A stretch of 42,081 nt of DNA from Acidobacteriota bacterium (lineage in GTDB: Bacteria; Acidobacteriota; Vicinamibacteria; Vicinamibacterales; UBA2999). The position numbers and the translations under genes were made by a program. The stretch is taken from positions 1 through 42,081 of the forward strand of contig JACQZV010000091.1 of assembly GCA_016213695.1 (NCBI GenBank). The letters are read 5' to 3'. This document shows, in pieces, positions 1-6,998 of this stretch (positions are counted from its first letter, which is position 1; the number at the start of each line of letters is the position of its first letter). Under the pieces are notes generated by a model. That model saw nothing but the letters and a program-made list of their open reading frames with translations. It did not search any database and was not told where the DNA came from.

Positions 1-416
1 AGCGCCGACTCGAACGCCGCCAGGAGGCTGGCGCCCGCGCGCAGCGATCCGACCATGAGGTAAATCGCCGCTGCCAGCTGCGCTTCGATCGCCGCCGCCT
101 GCTGTTCCCCGCGATAGTCTTCGACCAGGTGGGCCAGCACAGCGAAGAGACATCCGAACGCCGCGGCCACGACCACGGGCAACCCGACGAGCAGCCAGAG
201 CGCCGCGGCGGTGAGGACCCCGGTGGCCGGCACGGCGACGCGGTAGCGCGGCGGGAATGGCTGGATGGCCCGCCGCGGCTCCTCGCGAACGGGCGCAGCG
301 TCCGCGATCGACAGCAGATCCGCCAGCCGCGCGTCGGCGAGGCGCCGGACACGATGCCCGTGCCAGAGCACGATGACGCCGGTCGCGAGCAGACCGACCA
401 GCAGAGCCGCGGTCAC
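1..416 (-). CDS. tadB: Tad pilus inner-membrane platform protein TadB (GspF family), partial
   Basis: TadB is an inner-membrane platform protein of the Tad/Flp pilus machine; it partners TadC and the CpaF ATPase. I read it from a GTG at 416, whose GTGA overlaps the cpaF stop (TGA at 413-415), a spacing repeated along this operon. About 138 residues are visible: an N-terminal membrane helix (ALLVGLLATGVIVLW), a basic and proline-rich linker, a second hydrophobic pair (LTAAALWLLVGLPVVVAAAF), and the start of the T2SSF domain with the typical run YLMVGSLRAGASLLAAFESA. The rest, probably about 170 residues, lies beyond the window start. The family call rests on that T2SSF-like run and on position after cpaF. 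TadC would be expected next but cannot be seen. Confidence 0.85.
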   Translation of the reverse strand, partial: MTAALLVGLLATGVIVLWHGHRVRRLADARLADLLSIADAAPVREEPRRAIQPFPPRYRVAVPATGVLTAAALWLLVGLPVVVAAAFGCLFAVLAHLVEDYRGEQQAAAIEAQLAAAIYLMVGSLRAGASLLAAFESA

Positions 417-1822
417 AGGTCGGCCTCCTCGGTCCGCTGAAACAGGGCCGCCGGAACCTGAATGCCTTCCTCCCGCAGTTCGTCGACCATGCGGGGAATG
501 ACGCCGGTGCCCGTGAAATGGCCCACGACGCGACGGCCCTGCTTGCCGCGCCGGCGGAAGGCAAACAGCTCCTGCATCTGCGGCGTCAGCCCTTCGAGTC
601 CCGTGATTTCGGCGACCGATTCAATCCGCCGCACGCCGTCGTCGTACCGGCGGACGTGCACGAGCAGGTGAATCGCCGACACGATCTGCTCCCGCACGGC
701 TCGAGACGGCAGCTCGATTCCAGCCATAAGAACCATCGTTTCGAGCCGCGACAACGCATCCCGCGTGGAGTTCGCGTGGATGGTGCCGATACCGCCGTCG
801 TGACCGGTGTTGAGCGCCTGCAGCATGTCGAGCGCTTCGGCGCCCCGGACCTCGCCGACGATGATGCGGTCCGGACGCATGCGCAGGGCGTTGACCAGCA
901 GGTCGCGCGCGCTGATCCGGCCGCGCCCTTCGATGTTGATGGGCCGCGTCTCCATGCGGACGACATGCTCCTGGTCCAGGCTCAGTTCGGCGGTGTCCTC
1001 GATCGTCACGATGCGCTCGGTCTCGGGAATCGCTTCGGCGAGCACGCCCAGCAGCGTCGATTTGCCCGCGCCCGTGCCGCCGGAAATCAGAATGTTCTTC
1101 CTGGCGCGCACCGCAATCACCAGAAACTCCAGGATCTCCGGCGAGAACGTCCCGATGTTCAGCAGATCGTCACGCCGCAGCCGGCGCCGGCCGAAGCGGC
1201 GAATCGAGAGCGTCGGGCCGTCGATGGTCACCGGCGGGAGCGTCGCGTTGACGCGGCTGCCGTCGGGCAGCCGCAGGTCGGCCATCGGGGACGCCGTGTC
1301 GATCCGGCGGCCCACGCGCGCCGCGATGCGCTCGATCACACGGACGATATGTTCCGCGTCACGGAAACGGACGGCCGTGCGTTCGAGGCGGCCGAAGCGC
1401 TCCACGTACACCTGGTCCGGCGCATTCACCAGGATGTCGCTGACGGCGGGATCGGCCAGGAGCGGCGCGAGCGGACCCATGCCGATGGTTTCATCGGTGA
1501 GCTCCTCCGCGAGCCGCACCCGCTCGGCGTCATTGAGGGCGATGTCTTCCGAGGCAATCGCCCGCGCCGCAAAATCCTGCACCGCGGCGGCCACGTCGGC
1601 GCCGTCGTTCTCGAGCAGCCCGCGCTCCCCGATTTCGTCGAGCAGCCGCTCCTGGAGCGCGGCTTTGACCGCCAGGTAATCGGTCCGCGCGGGCCTGGCC
1701 GCCTTGACAGCGCCGTCCGCGTCCTCGCCGGCCACGCGGCCCGCCCTGGCCGCGACGGTCTTGAGCCGGGCGGCGGCATCGTTCGAGAAACGCGGGAGCC
1801 GGCGCCGATCGATCTCGCTCAT
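413..1822 (-). CDS. cpaF: Tad pilus assembly ATPase CpaF/TadA
   Basis: This is the secretion-type hexameric ATPase that powers Flp pilus assembly in the cytoplasm. The protein is 469 residues, normal for CpaF. The central part has the usual Flp-ATPase sequence (LADPAVSDILVN, then RIDTASPMADLRLPDGSRVN). The Walker A motif GGTGAGKSTLL is near residue 245, and the Walker B/Asp-box region RIIVGEVRGAEALDMLQA is near residue 315. A His-box follows (GTIHANS). A longer reading up to 1951 exists, but it would overlap the cpaE end by 130 bp. The ATG at 1822 has a G-rich Shine-Dalgarno (GGGGGG) just upstream and forms an ATGA overlap with the cpaE stop, so I prefer it. The N-terminal 80 residues are basic and less conserved, as usual. 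Confidence 0.93.
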   Translation of the reverse strand: MSEIDRRRLPRFSNDAAARLKTVAARAGRVAGEDADGAVKAARPARTDYLAVKAALQERLLDEIGERGLLENDGADVAAAVQDFAARAIASEDIALNDAERVRLAEELTDETIGMGPLAPLLADPAVSDILVNAPDQVYVERFGRLERTAVRFRDAEHIVRVIERIAARVGRRIDTASPMADLRLPDGSRVNATLPPVTIDGPTLSIRRFGRRRLRRDDLLNIGTFSPEILEFLVIAVRARKNILISGGTGAGKSTLLGVLAEAIPETERIVTIEDTAELSLDQEHVVRMETRPINIEGRGRISARDLLVNALRMRPDRIIVGEVRGAEALDMLQALNTGHDGGIGTIHANSTRDALSRLETMVLMAGIELPSRAVREQIVSAIHLLVHVRRYDDGVRRIESVAEITGLEGLTPQMQELFAFRRRGKQGRRVVGHFTGTGVIPRMVDELREEGIQVPAALFQRTEEADL

Positions 1823-2724
1823 GTCCCCCCCTGATCGGCCGCCTGCCGCCGCGCCATCGACGGCTGCAGCGGAAGATCCCTCGGGGTGTCCACCGCCCAC
1901 ACATCGAGATCCTGCACGAGCTGGTTGACGGTCCGCCCGAAACGCTCCCATCGCCGCGCGTGCACGACATGGGGCACGCCCGTGTTCATCGACGCCAGCA
2001 CCCGGCGTTCGTAGGGCACCACGTAGTCGATCGTACGCTGCAGCCGGTTCGCGATATCGGCCGGCTGGAGGTTGCCGAGAAACGGCTTGTAGTTGTAGTT
2101 CAGCACGAGCCGCTGGCGCGACGCGGACAGGCCGAGCCCCTCGAGCACGGGCAGCAGGCGGGCGATACCGGCCACGCCCGGCGCCAGCCCCTGCACCACC
2201 ACGAGCGCCACGTCGGCCACGTCGAGAATCGTCATCAGAACGCTGTCGAGCATCGGAAACGTGTCGACGACGACGTACTTGAACGACCGGCGCGCCATGT
2301 TGATGATGCGCGAGATGGCCTCGTCGTCCACTTCGGCGCCCTCGAGCGCATCGGTGGGCGCCGCGAGCAGCCGGAGGCCCGTGCCGTGCCTGAGCGTGAG
2401 GTGGCGAAGCAGCGTCTTGTCCAGCCGATCCCGCTCGCGCACGGCGTCGACAATGCTGGTGGTCGGCTTCAGGTCGAGCAGCATCGCGCAGGCGCCAATC
2501 TGCAGCGACGCATCGATGAGCAGCACGTCGTCGGGGTGGCGGAGCGCCAGCCCGCAGGCGACGTTGACCGAGAGCGTCGACTTGCCGACGCCACCCTTGT
2601 TGCTGAGAAAGGCGGCGACCCGCCCCTGCGCCGCCGGCGCGGACGCGGGCGCGCGCGCCAGCAGGCGGTCGAGCACCGCGCGCAGCTCCGGGGCCGACAG
2701 CGGCCGGCGCAGGAAGTCGCGCAC
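1819..2724 (-). CDS. cpaE: CpaE/TadZ pilus localisation ATPase, MinD-like part
   Basis: CpaE/TadZ is a MinD/ParA-type ATPase that positions the Tad machine at the pole. This reading frame covers the ATPase domain: a deviant Walker A FLSNKGGVGKSTLSVNVA near residues 40-57, the segment DVLLIDASLQIG, and the switch-like segment YVVVDTFPMLDS. The only in-frame start after an upstream stop is the GTG at 2724, giving 301 residues. That start falls inside what looks like the last helix of a receiver-like domain (VRDFLRRPLSAPELRAVLDR). The missing front half lies in the same frame at 2836-3072, separated only by a TAG at 2836-2838. Read through, the product would be 417 residues, normal for CpaE. Whether the shorter ATPase-only product is made and works is unknown. 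The stop overlaps the cpaF start as ATGA. Confidence 0.85.
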   Translation of the reverse strand: MRDFLRRPLSAPELRAVLDRLLARAPASAPAAQGRVAAFLSNKGGVGKSTLSVNVACGLALRHPDDVLLIDASLQIGACAMLLDLKPTTSIVDAVRERDRLDKTLLRHLTLRHGTGLRLLAAPTDALEGAEVDDEAISRIINMARRSFKYVVVDTFPMLDSVLMTILDVADVALVVVQGLAPGVAGIARLLPVLEGLGLSASRQRLVLNYNYKPFLGNLQPADIANRLQRTIDYVVPYERRVLASMNTGVPHVVHARRWERFGRTVNQLVQDLDVWAVDTPRDLPLQPSMARRQAADQGGT

Positions 2725-2835
2725 GTGCGCCCGGAGAAGCTCGATGATCGTGGCCCCCTCCGACTGGCCGTGGTCGATCCGATCGGGGGTGAAGGTGCCG
2801 GCGATATCATCAGCCGGAGCCTTCGCCTGGAGAAC

Positions 2836-3072
2836 CTAGGCTAGGCCGGCGATCTCGTCCACGCCGCGATCGATGTCGATGAGGATCAGGTTCGGCTGGC
2901 GGCGCCGGGCGACGTCGACCGCGTCATGGTACGTCTCCGCAAAGAACAGCGTGGCCTGCCGATCCGGCACGCGGGAGAGGGCGCTGCGGCATTCCTCCTC
3001 GAGCGCGCGCTCGGCGCCCACGATCAGCACACTCAGTTTCTTGTCGGCGTCGGACGATGAAACGGGCCACAT
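2836..3072 (-). pseudogene. cpaE: N-terminal receiver-like part of CpaE, ended by an in-frame TAG
   Basis: The frame opens at an ATG at 3072, 10 bp after the TadG-like stop. It encodes 78 residues of a receiver-like fold: a first strand LSVLIVGAE, a helix ALEEECRSALSRV, a second strand TLFFAET, and a third strand NLILIDIDRGVD carrying the usual acidic site. It then meets TAG at 2836-2838. The same frame continues without another stop for 37 codons (VLQAKAPADDIAGTFTPDR and onward) into the ATPase frame. This points to a nonsense change rather than a frameshift. The stop lies within a 10-bp tract that is CTAGG twice (2836-2845). Either the gene is truly interrupted, or there is a base error in the assembly, or the two halves are made separately. 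Confidence 0.7.
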
Positions 3073-3082
3073 AATCGCGCGC

Positions 3083-4564
3083 TCACCGCGCCAGCGCCGC
3101 GACAAGGACCGGGCCGTAGTTGATGCGGCCGACACCGCGGGCGCGATGCTTGTCGAGGAGCTCGCGCACCGCGGCAGGCGCGGACCCGATCGGCAGCGGC
3201 AGCGCGCGGGCCAGACTGGCGCTGGCGTTGGAGTCGGCCACCTGCGAGACCGCGCGCGTGATGGTCGCGGCAAACGCCGCCGCGGGGTTGGCGGGACAGG
3301 CCGCCACCCGCGTGTAGGTGACGCGCGCGAAGCCGATGATGCGGGGGCCACCCGCCGCCATCACCGAGTAGACAGGACCGTACTGGCCCGCGACCGACGC
3401 CGCGCCCGCACAGGTGGCCGCGACCGCCGGCGGCAGCGCCGCGCCGACCGTGCTGATCGCGAGCGGCGCCGCGACGAATCGGCCGACAATCGCGTTGGTC
3501 GCGCACGCGGCCGTGCCGGCGCCGGTCCGCGTGATGACGCCCGTCGCAGGGGCGATCGACACGGTGATGGTGACCGCGGCGCCGCTTCCGGGCGCCACCG
3601 GACCGTTGGCCGCGCCGACGCACGTGTCGAGGAGCGCGAACCGCGTCACACCCGGCTGCGCAGGACTGGTCTGCGGAAGGCCCACGTGCATCGCCGGACG
3701 GATCGCGGCAATCGCGGTCGCACGCACGGTCAGACCGTCGCGCTGGACCGAAAAATCCGATGTCGGATCGTCGCCGTGAATCCCGGCGGCCTTGCCAAAC
3801 GTCAGCGGCAGCGACGGACCGCTCGAGCCGACCGCGTCTTCGGTCTGGCCGGGCAGATCCTGAAAATCATTCGACCGCCGCAGGCGCACGAGAAACGCGC
3901 TGTCGTCCACGCCCGCGAGCGACCCCGTGCCGCCGAGCGGCCAGGGATTCGGCGGCGTGTCGTCAGGCGCCGGACATTCGCTGAGCGCGACGGGACCCGC
4001 CGGAGACGCCGCGTTCGGGTTGAAATCGTTTCTGGCGTACGCGCCGGTCCCACGCTGCGGTTCGGTGCAGACGATGTCCTGGAGTTCGTATTCGCCGCCC
4101 TCAGAGGGAACCGGATCGGCCGTGTAGCAGAATCGCCCGCTGACCATGTCGCCGTGCACCTGGTTCTGCGGCTGATTGAGCTGCAGGTCCGGTCTGTACA
4201 CGTGGGTCTCGGGCACGCTGAGGGTCTGGAGCGCGTGGACGCTCGTGACGCCGTCGGTCACGCTGACGACGGGACCCGCCCCGAACTGATAGTCGGGATC
4301 CCCGCCCGCCGCGTCGAAGTTGTCGTCAAACGTCCAGCGGACCATCCGGTTGGCCGCGGCGCGCCGGACGCAGTCGCTCGCGAACGCGACAGGCTGACCC
4401 GTGGCAGGGTTCCGCACGGCGTCCCGCTTCCGGAGTCCCTCGAGCGCCGCAGTGTCGGCGGCCGTCTGCATCTGGCTCTGGGTCAGTCTCGCATACCCGA
4501 TGTCGATGACGAGCGAGAGGATCCCGCAGAGGGCGAACACGAGCAGCGCGACCTGCACCAGCAC
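3083..4564 (-). CDS. TadG-like pilus-associated protein
   Basis: This is a 493-residue secreted or membrane-anchored protein of the Tad cluster. It begins almost directly with the single hydrophobic helix typical of TadE/TadG (VQVALLVFALCGILSLVIDIGYA), followed by the characteristic LTQSQMQTAADTAALEGLR. The rest is extracytoplasmic, alanine/glycine-rich and carries several Cys residues. I see no von Willebrand A domain, so it is a TadG relative in architecture rather than a full TadG. The GTG at 4564 is 1 bp after the cpaB stop, and the frame cannot extend much further upstream. The short N-terminus before the helix is unusual but forced by the spacing. Likely role: a minor pseudopilin or an anchor between pilus and envelope (inference). 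Confidence 0.75.
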   Translation of the reverse strand: MLVQVALLVFALCGILSLVIDIGYARLTQSQMQTAADTAALEGLRKRDAVRNPATGQPVAFASDCVRRAAANRMVRWTFDDNFDAAGGDPDYQFGAGPVVSVTDGVTSVHALQTLSVPETHVYRPDLQLNQPQNQVHGDMVSGRFCYTADPVPSEGGEYELQDIVCTEPQRGTGAYARNDFNPNAASPAGPVALSECPAPDDTPPNPWPLGGTGSLAGVDDSAFLVRLRRSNDFQDLPGQTEDAVGSSGPSLPLTFGKAAGIHGDDPTSDFSVQRDGLTVRATAIAAIRPAMHVGLPQTSPAQPGVTRFALLDTCVGAANGPVAPGSGAAVTITVSIAPATGVITRTGAGTAACATNAIVGRFVAAPLAISTVGAALPPAVAATCAGAASVAGQYGPVYSVMAAGGPRIIGFARVTYTRVAACPANPAAAFAATITRAVSQVADSNASASLARALPLPIGSAPAAVRELLDKHRARGVGRINYGPVLVAALAR

Positions 4565-4565
4565 G

Positions 4566-5564
4566 TCAGGGTCTCGGCACGGCGGTCAGCGACCGCTTCT
4601 GCCCCATGATCGTTTCGACCACCTTGAACTGGTCCTGCGCATCGTCGGAGAAGCGCGAGTCGCCGTCGGTGGCGCCGCTGCCGGTCACGAAGGGACTGAA
4701 GGGGCGCAGATCGGGTGTCGTGCTGTTCACCGGGTCGTCCGGCCGGCCCGACCGTGGAATGCTCGTGAGCCGCGCCTCAACCGCCATCGCTTCGGTCAGG
4801 AGGGCGACCTCGTCCGGATCGATCGCGATGACCGCTTCCTGGACCGGGCGCGTCCGCGTGGCGCTCCCCTCGGTGACCGACGTCTGAAAGGTCGGCACGC
4901 CGCGCGTCGTCATCGGCGCCACGATGACGGCGTTCTGGACGATCACGCGGACGGTGGCCTGCTTGTCCCAATTCGACAGCCGCGCCTGCAGCGCCACCTC
5001 CTGGCTGTACGGTCCGGCGAGGTTGAAGGATTGACCGCCGCCGCCACTGGCGTTAATCGGCATGGTGGCCATGATGTCGAATCGATCGCCCGGATGCAGT
5101 CCGTACAAGCCATCGACCTTGTCCGCCGAGATCCGGATGGCTCGCTTGCCCGCCGGGATGCCGGCCACGATGCCTTCGCGTGTCCCCCTGGGGAGAAAGT
5201 CCGCCTCGGTGAAGACGTACCCCGGCGCCTTGTCAGACTCGAGGACGCGCCCGATGATGTCGCCGATGTTGACCAGCATTTCCCTGGTGACGGCGGCCGG
5301 CGGCAGATAGATCACCGCCAGCCGGTTGTTCCGCGGGTCCCACAGGTGATCGCGGCGCACCCGGGCGTACGCGGGTATCGCCGCGGCGGGCGTCGGCACC
5401 GCGATCAACCCGGCGGTGGACGGTTCCCTGGATCCGAAGATGGACGGAGTGATCAGGCCCGCCATGGCCGCGACGACGACGATCACGGCCGCAGCGGCGA
5501 CCAGCGCGATCGCCGGCGCCGACATCGACATGCTGCCCGGGCGGCGCGGAGCGACCGGGCTCAT
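4566..5564 (-). CDS. cpaB: Flp pilus assembly protein CpaB/RcpC
   Basis: CpaB/RcpC is a periplasmic component of the Tad pilus, thought to connect the secretin to the inner membrane and envelope. The 332-residue product has one N-terminal membrane helix (IALVAAAAVIVVVAAMAGLI). A SAF-like region follows, with the usual CpaB phrasing (VRRDHLWDPRNNRLAVIYLP; GIPAGKRAIRISADKVDGL; LHPGDRFDIMATM). A second beta-rich part has TVRVIVQNAVIVAP and AVIAIDPDEVALLTEAMAVE. The ATG at 5562-5564 is the third ATG of a 29-bp triplicated tract, so its distance from the tadE stop (58 bp) is exactly two repeat units. The stop is 1 bp before the TadG-like start. Confidence 0.9.
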   Translation of the reverse strand: MSPVAPRRPGSMSMSAPAIALVAAAAVIVVVAAMAGLITPSIFGSREPSTAGLIAVPTPAAAIPAYARVRRDHLWDPRNNRLAVIYLPPAAVTREMLVNIGDIIGRVLESDKAPGYVFTEADFLPRGTREGIVAGIPAGKRAIRISADKVDGLYGLHPGDRFDIMATMPINASGGGGQSFNLAGPYSQEVALQARLSNWDKQATVRVIVQNAVIVAPMTTRGVPTFQTSVTEGSATRTRPVQEAVIAIDPDEVALLTEAMAVEARLTSIPRSGRPDDPVNSTTPDLRPFSPFVTGSGATDGDSRFSDDAQDQFKVVETIMGQKRSLTAVPRP

Positions 5565-5647
5565 TCGACGGCCTCACGCCGATCAACCGTCATTCGACGG
5601 CCTCGCGCCGATCAACAGTCATTCAACTGCCTCGCGCCGATAAATGG
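5561..5647 (-). repeat. 29-bp unit in three direct copies across the tadE/cpaB junction
   Basis: Copies lie at 5561-5589, 5590-5618 and 5619-5647. The first two are nearly identical; the third is more diverged because it is the coding 3' end of the tadE-like gene. Read on the minus strand, each copy carries the sequence for RREAVE followed by GAATGA. In the tadE copy the TGA is the stop; in the last copy the ATG is the cpaB start. The two units between them form complete mini-ORFs at 5590-5622 and 5561-5593. Both encode MTVDRREAVE, and each stop overlaps the next start as ATGA. Confidence 0.9.
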
Positions 5648-6584
5648 CCTGCACCGAAATCAACTTTCGAAACGGCCGCACGGTCCTGCCCGCCAGGGCG
5701 AGCTGCCGGCCCAGCCCGAACGGACCGGCGTACGGACCGACCGCTCCGTCGTCGATCGGCGCGCCGGGCGCCGTGTTGGTCTGCTGGACCCCGCCGTCTT
5801 CCGCGAGGATGACGTTCGCGATGTTGGGCGGAATCGGATCGCTATCTGTCGGCGGCGACGGTTGAAAGCCGCTCAAGGTCGCGGCCTGATAGGGGTAGTT
5901 CATCCGCACGGCGGCAAGCCCGCGATCGGGAAGCGGATCGGCATCGAGCGGTCCGCATTCATCCTGGCTGGCCAGATAGATGAGGCTGAAGGGCCCTCTC
6001 AACGGGCACTCCGCATCCTGCGCCGATCGGATCTCTTCGAGGACCGGCACCCAGGTAATGGATTCGACGCCGCCCGCGTCGCGCGAGTTCACGAGCGGAA
6101 TGCCGACGGTCAGCCCGGTCGGGGCGGCCGCGCCGTTGGGACCAACCGCGCTGCACGCGGCGCCGGTGTCGTCGCTGAGCAGCGCGCCCGCGTAGCGCAA
6201 CAGGTTCGGTCGTGACGGCTCGGTGATCATGAGCGTCCGTACCGCGCGATTCACGACCGGCATGGCGGCAAAGTACCCGTCCGGATCCGGAGCCACCGCC
6301 GGGTCGTCGAGATTCACGACCAGGCAGGCCGGATCGAACACGCGTCCCTTCAGGTCGACGAGACAGCCGGCGTCGGAGGCCGCGTCGCAGGACAGGGCGT
6401 AGTCGAACGTCGCGTCGGCCCTGACGGGGGCGAGGGCCAGCTCTCTGGCGGCCACGCGCGCGACGTCCTGCAGGGCGTTGGCGTCGAACATCAGCCGCCC
6501 GAACTCGATGGTGCCTGCGAGCAGCAGGTACAACACCACCGACACGAGCGCGAATTCGACGAGCGCGCCCCCGCGTTCACCCAT
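5619..6584 (-). CDS. TadE-like minor pseudopilin
   Basis: This is a 321-residue TadE-family protein. The N-terminus is the prepilin-like GGALVEFALVSVVLYLLLAG followed by TIEFGRLMFDANALQDVARVAAREL, the classic TadE helix and conserved post-helix segment. The remainder is extracytoplasmic, with several Cys residues and a long loop region. TadE-type pseudopilins are processed by a prepilin peptidase and are needed for Flp pilus assembly; no peptidase gene is visible in this window. The ATG at 6584 is 14 bp after the pilin stop. The 3' end forms one copy of the 29-bp triplicated tract, and its TGA (5619-5621) overlaps an ATG that opens a 10-residue mini-ORF. Confidence 0.85.
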   Translation of the reverse strand: MGERGGALVEFALVSVVLYLLLAGTIEFGRLMFDANALQDVARVAARELALAPVRADATFDYALSCDAASDAGCLVDLKGRVFDPACLVVNLDDPAVAPDPDGYFAAMPVVNRAVRTLMITEPSRPNLLRYAGALLSDDTGAACSAVGPNGAAAPTGLTVGIPLVNSRDAGGVESITWVPVLEEIRSAQDAECPLRGPFSLIYLASQDECGPLDADPLPDRGLAAVRMNYPYQAATLSGFQPSPPTDSDPIPPNIANVILAEDGGVQQTNTAPGAPIDDGAVGPYAGPFGLGRQLALAGRTVRPFRKLISVQAIYRREAVE

Positions 6585-6598
6585 GACGAAACTGCGGG

Positions 6599-6973
6599 TT
6601 ACCGGTTTTTCGTTTCCAGAACGAGCGACGAGAGCGATCCGTCCCCGCCCACGTTGTCGCCCAGGCGACGCTGCCCGTTCGACTGCGTGATGGCGTTGAC
6701 ATCGAGGCCGATGCCGGTCGCGGAATTCCCCTCGTCGAAGCCGGGTGCGTTGGGCGAGGTCTCGATGATCTTGCCGCTCACGATCGGCGCGTTGGAATCG
6801 GTATGGGCGCCCGGCAGGATGGCGGCGGCGGTCGCCAGCATGTCGGTAACCTTGTTGCCGAAGATCGACACCGCCGCAGCCCCGATCAGGGCCACGCCCG
6901 CGATGATGAGTGCGTATTCAACCAGCGCCGCCCCTCTTTCGCTCCGCCGCAGCAGTCGCGCGACTTTCACCAT
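6599..6973 (-). CDS. flp: Flp family major pilin with an extended C-terminal tail
   Basis: This is the pilin subunit of the Tad pilus. I place the start at 6973 because a full Shine-Dalgarno AGGAGGA (6978-6984) lies 4 nt upstream; an earlier ATG at 6991 lies upstream of that site. The 124-residue product has a short basic leader (VKVARLLRRSERG), then the Flp signature GAALVEYALIIAGVALIGAA with the conserved Glu and Tyr of mature pilins. The helix continues to KVTDMLATAAAIL. Typical Flp pilins end here, at about 55-65 residues. This one adds about 65 polar residues rich in Ser, Asn and Gly. Processing by a FppA/TadV-type peptidase before the ALVEYALI segment is expected from the family. Confidence 0.9.
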   Translation of the reverse strand: MVKVARLLRRSERGAALVEYALIIAGVALIGAAAVSIFGNKVTDMLATAAAILPGAHTDSNAPIVSGKIIETSPNAPGFDEGNSATGIGLDVNAITQSNGQRRLGDNVGGDGSLSSLVLETKNR

Positions 6974-6998
6974 TACGTCCTCCTGTTTCACGTGCGTG

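Noticed and set aside
518-1834. Long open frames on the strand opposite cpaF, cpaE and other genes
   Set aside because: They have arginine-rich, low-complexity products with no family resemblance and mirror the GC-rich codon bias of the real genes.
2836-2838. TAG as a pyrrolysine or other recoded codon
   Set aside because: Nothing in the window supports recoding, such as pyl genes or a conserved downstream element; a nonsense change or base error is simpler.
5561-5647. Three 29-bp direct repeats resembling CRISPR repeats by length
   Set aside because: The copies abut with no spacers, and the unit is coding sequence of the tadE end plus the cpaB start. There are no cas genes.
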